From the NCBI GenBank assembly GCA_030587525.1, contig JAUQYW010000464.1:1-6887 (forward strand): a stretch of 6,887 bases of DNA. The letters are read 5' to 3'. This stretch comes from Candidatus Sigynarchaeota archaeon. Its GTDB lineage: Archaea; Asgardarchaeota; Lokiarchaeia; Sigynarchaeales; Sigynarchaeaceae. The translations under genes were made by a program, and so were the position numbers. This document shows, one piece after another, positions 1 through 6,887 of this stretch (the stretch's first letter is position 1; each line of letters begins with the position of its first letter). The notes beneath the pieces were generated by a model. That model ran no database searches, was not told the origin of the DNA, and was given only the letters and a program-made list of their open reading frames with translations.

Positions 1-2061
1 ATCCCTGGACGAGCTGCCGACGAGCACCTTGAACTTGCCGGCTTCCGCTGTCCACGTGCCCGCCTTCTCGTCGAAAAATGCAAGGTCATTCTTGTCCAGT
101 TGTAAAGTTACCGTCGCTTTTTCTTGCGGGGCAAAGCGCACCTTCTTGAATCCTTTCAACTCCTTCACGGGTCTCGGCACGCTGGCTTCCACGTCTTGCA
201 CGTAGAGTTGTGCTGTTTCCGCCCCGGCTCGTTCCCCGGTGTTCGTCATATCAAACGATAGCGTCAATTTTTCCGTGCCGGATAACTTCTCGGTGCTCAA
301 GGTCAAGTTGTCGTACTTGAACGTCGTGTATGAGAGGCCGTGCCCGAACGGGAACCTCGGCTCGATGCGGTTCGTGTCATAATGGCGGTACCCGATGAAG
401 ATCCCATCGTCATAATACACAGTAGGGTTCCGGTTCGTGATGATGCCTTTGCCCGGGTACGTGCGGCGCGACTTGTGAGCGGGGATGTCCTTGAGATGTT
501 TCGGGAATGTGACGGGCAGCTTTCCCGACGGGTTCACGTCGCCAAAGATGATGTCAGCGACGATATAACCCAGCTCTTGCCCGCCATACCACGCGTCGAG
601 CACCGCCGGCGCGTTGTCGATGAATTTTTCCATACCGAACGGGCTGCCATGGACGAGAACCACGATCGTGTTCGGGTTCTTGGTGATGGTCTTGTTCACC
701 AGCTTCACGTCCGTGCGACCAAGGTTGAATCGTAGCTTGTCGGTGCCTTCGTGATCGCCGCCCTTGAAATCGTGCGTGTGCCCGAGCCCCACGCAAACAA
801 TTGCCGCGTCCGCTTTCGCGGGATCCTTGACGATCTCGATTTTTCCATTGCATTTCGTTTCAAGGCCTTGCCGGATCGTGATCTCATAGTGGCCGCCGAC
901 TGCCGAACTACCTCCTCGACGCCCGAACGTCTGCTTTGCATGCTTGCCGACGATTGCGAGTTTTTTCACCTTGTTGATGTCCAGGGGCAAGAGGTGCTTG
1001 TCATTCTTGAGTAAAACCATCCCTTCCTCCGCGATGCGGCGCGCAACCTGCTGGTGCGCCTCCACGTTCTTCAAGATCGCGCGCTGGCTGACCATCATCT
1101 CGATGCCTTTCTTTGGCAGTGGCAGCTGGGGCTCGTCAAACGACCCGACGAGGAACATAACACGCAAGAAGCGACGGATGTTGTCATCGAATGCTTGCGC
1201 CGGGAATTGCCCGGCATCCTTCAATTTCTTGATCTCGTCGACTTTGTATCTATCCCGCGAACCCATTTCGACGCACAGCCCGGCCTCGATCAAGTTGGCG
1301 ATGGTCGTGCATTTCTTCGTGGCACCCCAGTCGGACACCACGACGCCCTTGAACTTCCACGTGCTCATCAACGTGTTCTTGAGGATCTCCTTGTGCTCCG
1401 ACGCGTAGATCCCGTTGATCTTGTTATAACTGCTCATGAATCCCCATGGGTCAGCATACTCGACGATACGCTTGAACGCGGGAAAATAGATCTCGTGCAA
1501 TGCCCGCTGGCTCACGACGGCGTTGACCGTGAATCGCCGCTGTTCTTGATTATTCGCAACGAAGTGCTTCACGCACGTTGCGACACGCTTGCTCTGGATC
1601 CCCTTCACCGCCGCGGCGCCGATCTCCCCCGCGAGGCATGGATCCTCGGCATAATACTCGAACGTGCGGCCGTTCATCGGCGTCCTCGCTATATTGACTG
1701 CGGGACCGAGCAGCATATGCCAGCCTATCGCCTTGATTTCCTCGCCGACCGCCTTGCCAAATTCTTCTGCCAAGGCCGGATTCCACGTCGACGCGATCTG
1801 GATGCCGGTCGGGAAGTACGTCGCGGTCCGTTCCCTCAAGGAATACGGCGCGATGCCGTGGGGACCATCGCTCATTCGAAATGCGGGGATACCAAGTCGC
1901 GGAACCGGCGCCGTGCTGTTCTCCTTGAATCCGGCGCACAGGATCAATTTTTCATCGAATGTGAGCCGCGAAAGCAGGTCATCAACCCGTTTTTCGATGT
2001 CCAGTTTTGAATTCATAAAGGGAAGGCTGGAAATGTCTTCCTCCAATTGTTTTTCGGTCAT
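1..2061 (-). CDS. Family 3 glycoside hydrolase (beta-glucosidase type), C-terminus cut by window edge
   Basis: This is a retaining exo-glycosidase that removes non-reducing terminal sugars, probably beta-glucose or a related residue. It reads open for 687 codons from ATG at 2061 to the left edge without a stop. The N-terminal barrel carries IPAFRMSDGPHGI (substrate-binding Asp65), GRTFEYYAEDP (131-141), KHFVANNQEQRR (165-176) and VVSDWGA with the expected nucleophile Asp244. The alpha/beta sandwich domain (about 350-560) has GGSSAVG (383-389), and Glu438 in DHEGTDK sits where the family acid/base is expected. FPFGHGLSYTTF near 570 introduces the fibronectin-III-like C-terminal domain, which ends near VLVGSSSRD. 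Typical relatives finish a few to some tens of residues later. There is no PA14 insertion and no signal peptide, so it is probably cytoplasmic. It lies 79 bases downstream of the 838-residue gene on the same strand. Family assignment is very secure; the exact sugar specificity is not readable from the sequence. Confidence 0.96.
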   Translation of the reverse strand, partial: MTEKQLEEDISSLPFMNSKLDIEKRVDDLLSRLTFDEKLILCAGFKENSTAPVPRLGIPAFRMSDGPHGIAPYSLRERTATYFPTGIQIASTWNPALAEEFGKAVGEEIKAIGWHMLLGPAVNIARTPMNGRTFEYYAEDPCLAGEIGAAAVKGIQSKRVATCVKHFVANNQEQRRFTVNAVVSQRALHEIYFPAFKRIVEYADPWGFMSSYNKINGIYASEHKEILKNTLMSTWKFKGVVVSDWGATKKCTTIANLIEAGLCVEMGSRDRYKVDEIKKLKDAGQFPAQAFDDNIRRFLRVMFLVGSFDEPQLPLPKKGIEMMVSQRAILKNVEAHQQVARRIAEEGMVLLKNDKHLLPLDINKVKKLAIVGKHAKQTFGRRGGSSAVGGHYEITIRQGLETKCNGKIEIVKDPAKADAAIVCVGLGHTHDFKGGDHEGTDKLRFNLGRTDVKLVNKTITKNPNTIVVLVHGSPFGMEKFIDNAPAVLDAWYGGQELGYIVADIIFGDVNPSGKLPVTFPKHLKDIPAHKSRRTYPGKGIITNRNPTVYYDDGIFIGYRHYDTNRIEPRFPFGHGLSYTTFKYDNLTLSTEKLSGTEKLTLSFDMTNTGERAGAETAQLYVQDVEASVPRPVKELKGFKKVRFAPQEKATVTLQLDKNDLAFFDEKAGTWTAEAGKFKVLVGSSSRD

Positions 2062-2140
2062 ATTCTCACTTTGGTTTGGATGCTAGAATAATAATGAGGA
2101 GTTTCCAACCATGTTTATATCATCATGCTACAAAAATGAA
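2062..2140 (-). promoter_or_regulatory. Intergenic spacer upstream of the GH3 gene, with a TATA-like element
   Basis: The spacer separates the two minus-strand genes. On the minus strand it holds GATATAAAC (plus-strand 2113-2121), about 52 bases upstream of the GH3 ATG. That would fit an archaeal TATA box giving a leader of roughly 25 bases. Just before the start codon is AAAGTGAG, a weak partial match to the GGTGA core of archaeal Shine-Dalgarno sites, placed rather close to the ATG. I see no convincing terminator hairpin or T-tract. The two genes may be co-transcribed, with an additional internal promoter for GH3. This is pattern reading only, and AT-rich spacers produce TATA-like words by chance. 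Confidence 0.35.
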
Positions 2141-4657
2141 TCATGGACTAATCTCGCACCATATGACCCCGGATGCGAGCTCGTCCCGGGTTTTTCGGCC
2201 CACCGGTGCACCGTTGATGGTTATCTCGGCGCCGCCCTCCGGGGGATTTCTCGCCTTCAACAAAATCTTGGTTTTTCCCGGGATCGTCTTTATATCCAGA
2301 ATAACCTTGCTTCCTTGGAAATCGCCGGATGTCACGACGATGCCGTCGATGCCCCACGCTTTTTTCCGCGCGAAGTCGAGATACAGGTCCCCGTAGTGCC
2401 TTTTCACATATGCAGTTGCCATTGCAGAGGTTCCGACTCCCCAATCGAACATGACGAAGCCGATGACCCGGAAATTCCACCCGGAATGCCCGAAGTTCTC
2501 GAATACTACGCCGCGATCGACGCCGTCGATGGTCTCGATCCCGGCGATGTTCGCAGGCGCAACCTTCTCGTGCTCCCGGAGCAGCTGCAACGCCCAGCAC
2601 GCGCGCAGCACCGCGATGCCACGTTCCATGTACGCGGGCTTTCCAGTCTCGTCATAATACTCCATGAAAGTCCTGACGAACAAGCCTTGGCGCGCGTCGC
2701 TCAGCTCGGCATCGGCATTTTGCGAGCAAAAACCCCCGAATGCCTGGAAGCCGATGAATGGCAGGTTCCAGGCTTGCTGGAAGAGGCATAGCACGTTCAA
2801 GACCTGCTCCCCCGCGTCGAGAAATGCGTGGTCCTTCGTTGCCTTGAAGAGCTCCTTCAGCCCTTCCGTGCACCAGTAAATGCACAGCGCGTTCATGACG
2901 TGACTCTTGGTGCGATGATCGTAAAAATCCAGGGGAAGATGGGTGCAGGAAAAGAACGGCTCGAAGTCGTGCCACTTGTTCACGGGGATGATCTCCTTCT
3001 GGATGTACGACGCGATCTTTCTCCCCACGTCGATGGCGAGGGCATCGCTCGATATCTTGTAGTATTCCATGATGAACATGAGCGGGGCACCCGAGCTTGC
3101 GGAATCGATCAAGGTATCGCGAGCAACAGGCAACTTCCCGTCCTTGTCGAAGCCGATGAGCGTGGGAATGGCGCCGTTGCCGAGCTGTATTTTTGAAATG
3201 AGCGTGAACAATGCACGCGATTTTTCAAGGATCCCTGGTACGTTCTCGATGTCGGCGTGCGATTTCAGGATCCAGTACATTGAAAGGCACGCGTCGACGA
3301 CGTTGAAGTCATTCGTGCAAGAAAAAGCTCGTAGACCATTTACCGTGGATACGCGCGTGGCGTTAGGGCCTTCCGGGAGCACCATGGCGGGAAAGATGCC
3401 GCTCGTTCTCGATAGGCTTAGCACGACGTTTATCATCTTGTTCGCTTTGTCAACCAGGTCCGGGCGGTTCCATTGGCGCCCGAAATATTTCAAGGCGTAC
3501 GCGGTCCTCACGTTCAAGAACCAGGCGTTGTTCTGGATTTCCGCGGTGCGCTTCATGAGCGGGAACCACCGCGTCACCCGGTCGATCATCCTGGAAGCAC
3601 GCAAGCTGGTTGAAAACCGCATGAAAAGCTTCCCCACGATGTTTTTGCGGCTGACAAAATCGTTCTGGTTACTCTTCCGATACTTGTCCAATTTTCTGGG
3701 CGTGATGAATGCAAACGGCTTTTTCCGAGCGCCCATCCATGACCTGTTCCAGATGCCACCGCATGGAATTCCCTCGATCGAAAATTCGCCCCAGCATTTA
3801 TGGCGCTCGAAGATGGCTTTGAACCCCTCGTAGACGCACGCCTCGAGCGGCAAGACTTGAGGCGCCGGGTCGTCGTGCACGTGGTGCTTTCCGAATTGAT
3901 TCCATATTGCATCGTTCACTTGTTCCAAGATCGCGGAAACGGGTACATCCTTGAAGATCAAGATGTCATAGGCGAATATAAGCTCGCTGCCTTTGGTGAT
4001 CTTTATTTTTTTGCGCGGGGTTTGAACGAACAAGACGTGGTCGACCGGCTTGTAATTGCCGAAGCCGAATGACACTACGGGATGATCGCCACGCGACGTG
4101 GTTGGCTTCACATCGAGATCCATAAACATCGGGAACGCACGATGCTCTTGCATGACCTGGATGTCGGGAACCACGGCAATCGCATACTTCCCTTTTTGAT
4201 AGACGATCGCCGGCGAGCGGAACACGTGATCCGCGATGACCATATCGTCTTCAGGTCGGACGAGCGGGACCCACGTGAAATCCGGGTCTGCCCCGAACAG
4301 GATCGAGTGCCGCGTTTGCACGCTCGACCACCTGGCTCGGGCTCGTGGCCGGATCACATAATGAAAATGGATGCGGGCTGCGTTGATGATAGTCACATCC
4401 AGCTCAATTGATGCGCGTGGTGTGTCCACTGTTGCTTTTGCGGAGCAAGCCGCTACCGCTTGAATAGACCACGTGTAAGGTGAAAGTAACAGCGGCTCGT
4501 TCTCGAAACACAAGAAGTCGCTCCCGTTGCTCGCGCCGAGCAAGGGAACGTGCCCATTGCTTTCTCGAACCTCGATGGCATCCCGGCATATCCTCAGTGC
4601 ATCGCTTGAAAGAATTTCTTGTGCGATCAGGCTCATCATTAGAATAAAAGTATTCAT
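2141..4657 (-). CDS. Uncharacterised 838-aa protein, predicted six-hairpin (alpha/alpha) glycosidase-like
   Basis: I do not recognise a named family. Residues about 15-240 are beta-rich and resemble the N-terminal sandwich found before helical glycosidase barrels. Residues about 270-760 contain repeated amphipathic helical hairpins, for example 452-495, 519-557, 585-631 and 654-693, consistent with an (alpha/alpha)6 toroid. Residues 765-838 are a short beta-rich tail (GIDGIVVTSGDF, GGAEITINGAPVG). Acidic or aromatic segments that could line an active site are NADAELSDARQ (647-657), THLPLDFYDHRTKS (572-585), ENFGHSGWNFR (720-730) and FDWGVGTSA (737-745). The ATG at 4657 starts a hydrophobic stretch (residues 2-12) without basic residues, a poor signal peptide. 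Met7 or Met8 are alternative starts, and no clear ribosome site decides between them. The adjacent GH3 gene supports a role in carbohydrate breakdown. A lyase or phosphorylase of the same fold class remains possible. The ORF is certain; the function is inferred. Confidence 0.88.
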   Translation of the reverse strand: MNTFILMMSLIAQEILSSDALRICRDAIEVRESNGHVPLLGASNGSDFLCFENEPLLLSPYTWSIQAVAACSAKATVDTPRASIELDVTIINAARIHFHYVIRPRARARWSSVQTRHSILFGADPDFTWVPLVRPEDDMVIADHVFRSPAIVYQKGKYAIAVVPDIQVMQEHRAFPMFMDLDVKPTTSRGDHPVVSFGFGNYKPVDHVLFVQTPRKKIKITKGSELIFAYDILIFKDVPVSAILEQVNDAIWNQFGKHHVHDDPAPQVLPLEACVYEGFKAIFERHKCWGEFSIEGIPCGGIWNRSWMGARKKPFAFITPRKLDKYRKSNQNDFVSRKNIVGKLFMRFSTSLRASRMIDRVTRWFPLMKRTAEIQNNAWFLNVRTAYALKYFGRQWNRPDLVDKANKMINVVLSLSRTSGIFPAMVLPEGPNATRVSTVNGLRAFSCTNDFNVVDACLSMYWILKSHADIENVPGILEKSRALFTLISKIQLGNGAIPTLIGFDKDGKLPVARDTLIDSASSGAPLMFIMEYYKISSDALAIDVGRKIASYIQKEIIPVNKWHDFEPFFSCTHLPLDFYDHRTKSHVMNALCIYWCTEGLKELFKATKDHAFLDAGEQVLNVLCLFQQAWNLPFIGFQAFGGFCSQNADAELSDARQGLFVRTFMEYYDETGKPAYMERGIAVLRACWALQLLREHEKVAPANIAGIETIDGVDRGVVFENFGHSGWNFRVIGFVMFDWGVGTSAMATAYVKRHYGDLYLDFARKKAWGIDGIVVTSGDFQGSKVILDIKTIPGKTKILLKARNPPEGGAEITINGAPVGRKTRDELASGVIWCEISP

Positions 4658-4850
4658 CTAATTTATTTCAAGCCGGAGAAGATCAAGGTTTCTATCGTGA
4701 TTCTGTTAACTTCCGGTATTTTATATTCCCGATATGAGTAGTAAACAATAATCTATAATTGGTTATTCGATCGTTCCAAAATACATTAATGCAATTTCCA
4801 ATTAATTTCAGTAATAATCGAGACGAATTCAAAGGGGAATGTGAAAGAAG
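4658..4850. promoter_or_regulatory. AT-rich divergent intergenic region (promoters for both directions)
   Basis: These 193 bases separate the divergent 838-aa and surface-protein genes and are clearly AT-richer than the flanking coding DNA. They must hold the start signals for both. A 7-bp inverted repeat, TAATTGG at 4756-4762 and CCAATTA at 4798-4804, is separated by 35 bases and could be an operator, although such words arise easily in AT-rich sequence. Upstream of the plus-strand gene, AAAGGGGAATGTGA (4831-4844) contains a GTGA core six bases before the ATG at 4851, a weak but plausible ribosome binding site. No clear Shine-Dalgarno precedes the minus-strand ATG at 4657. I see no RNA gene or conserved riboswitch fold here. 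Confidence 0.55.
4717..4727 (-). promoter_or_regulatory. TATA-like box for the minus-strand gene pair
   Basis: Read on the minus strand this is GGGAATATAAAATACC (plus 4715-4730): an A/T core preceded by a purine-rich stretch, as expected for an archaeal BRE plus TATA box. It lies about 60 bases upstream of the ATG at 4657, which would give a leader of roughly 35 bases. The core is nearly symmetric, so it could also serve the plus-strand gene, but that would leave a leader of about 100 bases. Inferred from pattern only. Confidence 0.4.
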
Positions 4851-4940
4851 ATGAAAGAAAAAATTATGAAAAAGGCAAGAATGGCCACGCTGCTCGCCAT
4901 GAGCTTTGTCTTGCTCGGCTCGATTCTGGCCATCGCGAGC
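4851..4940 (+). other. Signal peptide region of the surface protein
   Basis: Residues 1-30 have a basic n-region (five Lys and one Arg within the first ten residues), a hydrophobic h-region (LLAMSFVLLGSILAIA) and a small-residue c-region ending AIAS, followed by Gln-Pro. This is a Sec-type export signal, probably cleaved after Ala29 or Ser30. There is no lipobox cysteine. The hydrophobic core lies immediately before a polar, sequon-containing mature protein, which agrees with export. Confidence 0.8.
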
Positions 4941-6887
4941 CAGCCAAATATGATGCAGCCCGTGACCGACACGTTCGAGAACGTTTCCATAGCGCAACCT
5001 TCGTCGTTTTACGAACGTGATACCGAAGTCGGAAGTGATACATGGATGTATTATACAGATGATGACAGCGGGCAAGCCGTGGCGATAAGCGGCGGGGATG
5101 TCTACATGGCCGGATATGTGAACAAGGGCGCTGTGAATCAATACGATGCCTACATCGCAAAATACGATGCCGAAATGCGCCGGGTGTGGAACATCACGTG
5201 GGGCGGGTCCGGGGATCAAAAGGCTTACGGCGTGGCAGTATCGGGCAATTTTGTCTACATCACTGGCTCCGCTACAAACGCTTCCACGGGGTATCTCAAC
5301 ATGTTCGTGAACAAATACGGCACGAACGGAGCGCTCATCTGGAACCGCAACTACTCGGCTGGCGCCCCCAGCGTGAACAAGGAAGGATATGCGATCGCGG
5401 CGACGGCCGACGCTGTGTACATCGCCGGATACGATAGTCTCAATCATATGGTTTGGAAATACTACCAGGACGGGGTTCTGAATTGGGTCAACACCACGGC
5501 GATTAACATGTCATCATGCGCCACCGGAATTGCCGTTTCCGGAGGATGGGTTTACGTGACCGGATACTCAAACTATATGGCGCCAAACAGTTCCCAGGTA
5601 TTCGTCCGGAAGATAAATTTCAACGAGACTTCCGGAAGCCTTCACGTGAAACTGCTAGGAAGCACCAACGACGAGCGTGGTTATGGCATCGCCGTGAACG
5701 ATAGTTACATCTATGTCACGGGTCGATCCGGCAATTATACTAGCAAAAGTTCATATAGTGCACTCGTCGTGAAGCTGAACACCAACTTAGTCGAGCAATG
5801 GACGCGCTACTGGGATGATCCAGGTGCGGCAAATAGGTGGGATGCTGGCCTCGGTATAGCTGTGAAATATGGGTACATTCTCTTCACCGGCTATTCCAAG
5901 GACACATCGTCACCATGGCGTGTGGGACAGGCCATTATCGCTGGTTATTGGGCGAACGGCACATCCGTGTTCAACAAATCGTATGGACTTCTCAATATCG
6001 ATGATGTTTTCCGCGGGATCGCCGCTGGTCACAACTGCATATACGTCACGGGGGGTTATAGTGATGTGACTTCATCATATACACATTACAACACGCGGAT
6101 ATACAAATTTTCAGCAATCACGCATTATCCGGACTTGTCCTACGCTTGTGGATCCACCGGCCATCAGCTCAGTTGGACGCTGTACACGGGTGCAGGGAGC
6201 CTCACGCAGAGGGACTATACAATCTATATGAATGGTACCCTGAATCGAACAGCACAATGGACTGCCTCCCCGTCCGGTTTTCTCATCAGTACCAGCATCG
6301 ATGGCCTGCCGGTAGGCAAACATAACATCACCATCGTCGCGGGCCTCATCGATGGCGACGTGGTGCAAGACACGACCTACGTGACCGTCACGAACGTGCC
6401 TCCAGTAATAACCATGCCCGCGACGGTGGCTATAGAAATTACCACCTTGGGAAACGTGCTTTCAAGCACGATCACGGATCTGAGTACCGGGGCGACAAAC
6501 TACACGATTTATCGAAACGGAACAGCTATCCATTCCGATTCCTGGGTGCATAACGTCCCGATCGTCTGGAATGTCGATGGGTTAGCCGAGGGGAGCTATA
6601 ACTTCACCATTGTCGTGACCGATGGATTGGGATTGTCCGGGAGGGGAACGACGATATTAAACGTCTATAATTTGCCTCCGGTAATAACCATGCCCGCGAC
6701 GATGGCTATAGAAATTACCACCTTGGGAAACGTGCTTTCAAGCACGATCACGGATCTGAGCACCGGGACGACAAACTACACGATCTATCGAAACGGAACA
6801 GTTATTCATTCCGATTCCTGGGTGCATAACGTCCCGATCGTCTGGAATGTCGATGGGTTAGCCGAGGGGACCTATAACTTCACCATC
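4851..6887 (+). CDS. Secreted seven-bladed beta-propeller (SBBP-like) protein with Ig-like tandem repeats, C-terminus cut by window edge
   Basis: This predicted cell-surface protein is open for 679 codons to the right edge with no stop. Residues 1-30 form a signal peptide: a Lys/Arg-rich start, a hydrophobic core at about 12-29, and likely cleavage near AIAS/Q. Residues about 74-422 hold seven copies of a G-[IVQ]-A-V/A ... VY-x-[TA]-G blade motif about 52 residues apart, with linkers such as WNITWGGSGD, matching SBBP-type beta-propeller repeats. Residues 423-515 form a diverged Ig-like module. Residues 517-608 and 609-679 are two nearly identical 92-residue Ig-like modules, the second incomplete. 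N-X-S/T sequons are numerous, suggesting heavy N-glycosylation. The ATG at 4851 has GTGA six bases upstream; Met6 (4866) is an alternative that also leaves a good signal peptide. The missing C-terminus probably holds more repeats and an anchor. A role in adhesion or the surface layer is inferred, and no catalytic motif is visible. Confidence 0.9.
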   Translation, partial: MKEKIMKKARMATLLAMSFVLLGSILAIASQPNMMQPVTDTFENVSIAQPSSFYERDTEVGSDTWMYYTDDDSGQAVAISGGDVYMAGYVNKGAVNQYDAYIAKYDAEMRRVWNITWGGSGDQKAYGVAVSGNFVYITGSATNASTGYLNMFVNKYGTNGALIWNRNYSAGAPSVNKEGYAIAATADAVYIAGYDSLNHMVWKYYQDGVLNWVNTTAINMSSCATGIAVSGGWVYVTGYSNYMAPNSSQVFVRKINFNETSGSLHVKLLGSTNDERGYGIAVNDSYIYVTGRSGNYTSKSSYSALVVKLNTNLVEQWTRYWDDPGAANRWDAGLGIAVKYGYILFTGYSKDTSSPWRVGQAIIAGYWANGTSVFNKSYGLLNIDDVFRGIAAGHNCIYVTGGYSDVTSSYTHYNTRIYKFSAITHYPDLSYACGSTGHQLSWTLYTGAGSLTQRDYTIYMNGTLNRTAQWTASPSGFLISTSIDGLPVGKHNITIVAGLIDGDVVQDTTYVTVTNVPPVITMPATVAIEITTLGNVLSSTITDLSTGATNYTIYRNGTAIHSDSWVHNVPIVWNVDGLAEGSYNFTIVVTDGLGLSGRGTTILNVYNLPPVITMPATMAIEITTLGNVLSSTITDLSTGTTNYTIYRNGTVIHSDSWVHNVPIVWNVDGLAEGTYNFTI
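5070..6113 (+). repeat. Seven diverged beta-propeller blade repeats (protein-level)
   Basis: The conserved glycine of the G-x-A-V motif falls at residues 74, 127, 179, 226, 279, 335 and 389, spacings of 53, 52, 47, 53, 56 and 54. Each motif is followed by a VYxTG-like strand: VYMAG, VYITG, VYIAG, VYVTG, IYVTG, ILFTG and IYVTG. Seven units are enough to close a complete seven-bladed ring, with residues about 62-73 or 410-422 available for closure. The repeats are old: they have diverged in amino acids and show no DNA-level identity, unlike the Ig-like repeats downstream. Confidence 0.8.
6399..6674 (+). repeat. 276-bp tandem repeat, copy 1 (Ig-like module, 92 aa)
   Basis: This is the first full copy of an in-frame direct repeat encoding residues 517-608. 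It begins PPVITMPATVAIEI and includes YTIYRNGT, WNVDGLAEG and FTIVVTDGLG. The next copy starts exactly 276 bases later. The module resembles cadherin/PKD-like Ig folds that act as spacer stalks in surface proteins. It is preceded by a diverged module (about 423-515) that shares the YTIYxNGT strand, here at 456 against 551. Confidence 0.9.
6675..6887 (+). repeat. 276-bp tandem repeat, copy 2 (partial, cut by window edge)
   Basis: Aligned with copy 1 over about 214 bases it shows nine substitutions and no gaps, about 96 percent identity. Five are synonymous and four change a residue (V to M, A to T, A to V, S to T), so 67 of 71 residues agree. The match runs to the last base of the window, so the true extent of the array is unknown. 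Confidence 0.9.

Noticed and set aside
1054..2010. A 318-codon open frame on the plus strand opposite the GH3 gene
   Set aside because: The opposite strand encodes an unmistakable GH3 enzyme with every family motif through this span. The plus-strand frame is Arg/Asp/His-rich with no recognisable domain, as expected for an antisense shadow of GC-rich codons.
2111..2791. A 226-codon plus-strand open frame antisense to the end of the 838-aa gene
   Set aside because: It mirrors the coding frame of the long minus-strand gene and has no recognisable motif or convincing start signal.
2141..4657. The N-terminus of the 838-aa protein as a true signal peptide
   Set aside because: Residues 2-12 are hydrophobic but there is no basic n-region, the stretch is short, and an alternative start at Met7 or Met8 would remove most of it.
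4866..4868. Alternative start codon (Met6) for the surface protein
   Set aside because: The ATG at 4851 has a better-placed GTGA ribosome-site core upstream and still yields a good signal peptide. Met6 cannot be excluded, but it changes only five residues.
4692..5447. A 251-codon open frame on the minus strand overlapping the divergent promoter and the start of the surface-protein gene
   Set aside because: It runs antisense to the signal peptide and first propeller blades, which are clearly coding on the plus strand. Its His/Val/Ile-rich translation shows no domain, and it would start inside the other gene.
6455..6470. Perfect inverted repeat CGTGCTTTCAAGCACG, also present at 6731-6746, considered as a hairpin or terminator
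   Set aside because: The loop would be only two bases, there is no following T-tract, it lies inside coding sequence, and its second occurrence is simply part of the 276-bp repeat.

Overview
The window looks archaeal, most likely from an Asgard-type (Lokiarchaeota-like) genome, though this is inferred from style and not proven. The clearest hint is the right-hand gene. It encodes a secreted protein with a beta-propeller of SBBP-like blades, followed by Ig-like repeats of the form 'YTIYRNGT ... WNVDGLAEG.YNFTIVVTDG', a style I associate with Asgard surface proteins. It is also rich in N-X-S/T sequons. The upstream regions are AT-rich and carry TATA-like boxes instead of bacterial -35/-10 pairs, and Shine-Dalgarno signals are weak. 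No rRNA, tRNA, CRISPR array or insertion sequence was seen.

Layout. Positions 1-2061 (minus strand) hold a nearly complete family 3 glycoside hydrolase (beta-glucosidase type); only its extreme C-terminus lies beyond the left edge. Positions 2141-4657 (minus strand) hold an 838-residue protein that I do not recognise by name. Its layout is an N-terminal beta-rich domain, a helical-hairpin region resembling an (alpha/alpha)6 toroid, and a short beta-rich tail, which suggests a six-hairpin-type glycosidase. Positions 4658-4850 form an AT-rich divergent promoter region. Positions 4851-6887 (plus strand) hold the secreted propeller/Ig-repeat protein, cut off by the right edge inside a nearly identical 276-bp tandem repeat.

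How the genes relate. The two minus-strand genes share direction and are 79 bases apart, so they are probably a small carbohydrate-degradation unit. The unknown enzyme may release sugars or oligosaccharides, which the GH3 enzyme then trims from the non-reducing end. The GH3 protein has no signal peptide and the unknown protein has at best a dubious one, so the work is probably intracellular, on imported oligosaccharides or endogenous glycoconjugates. The plus-strand gene is divergently transcribed and is probably a cell-surface adhesion or surface-layer-associated protein, with no evident functional tie to the sugar genes beyond the shared upstream region.

The best candidate for something undescribed is the 838-residue protein paired with GH3. 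The most striking DNA-level signal is the tandem repeat at 6399-6887.
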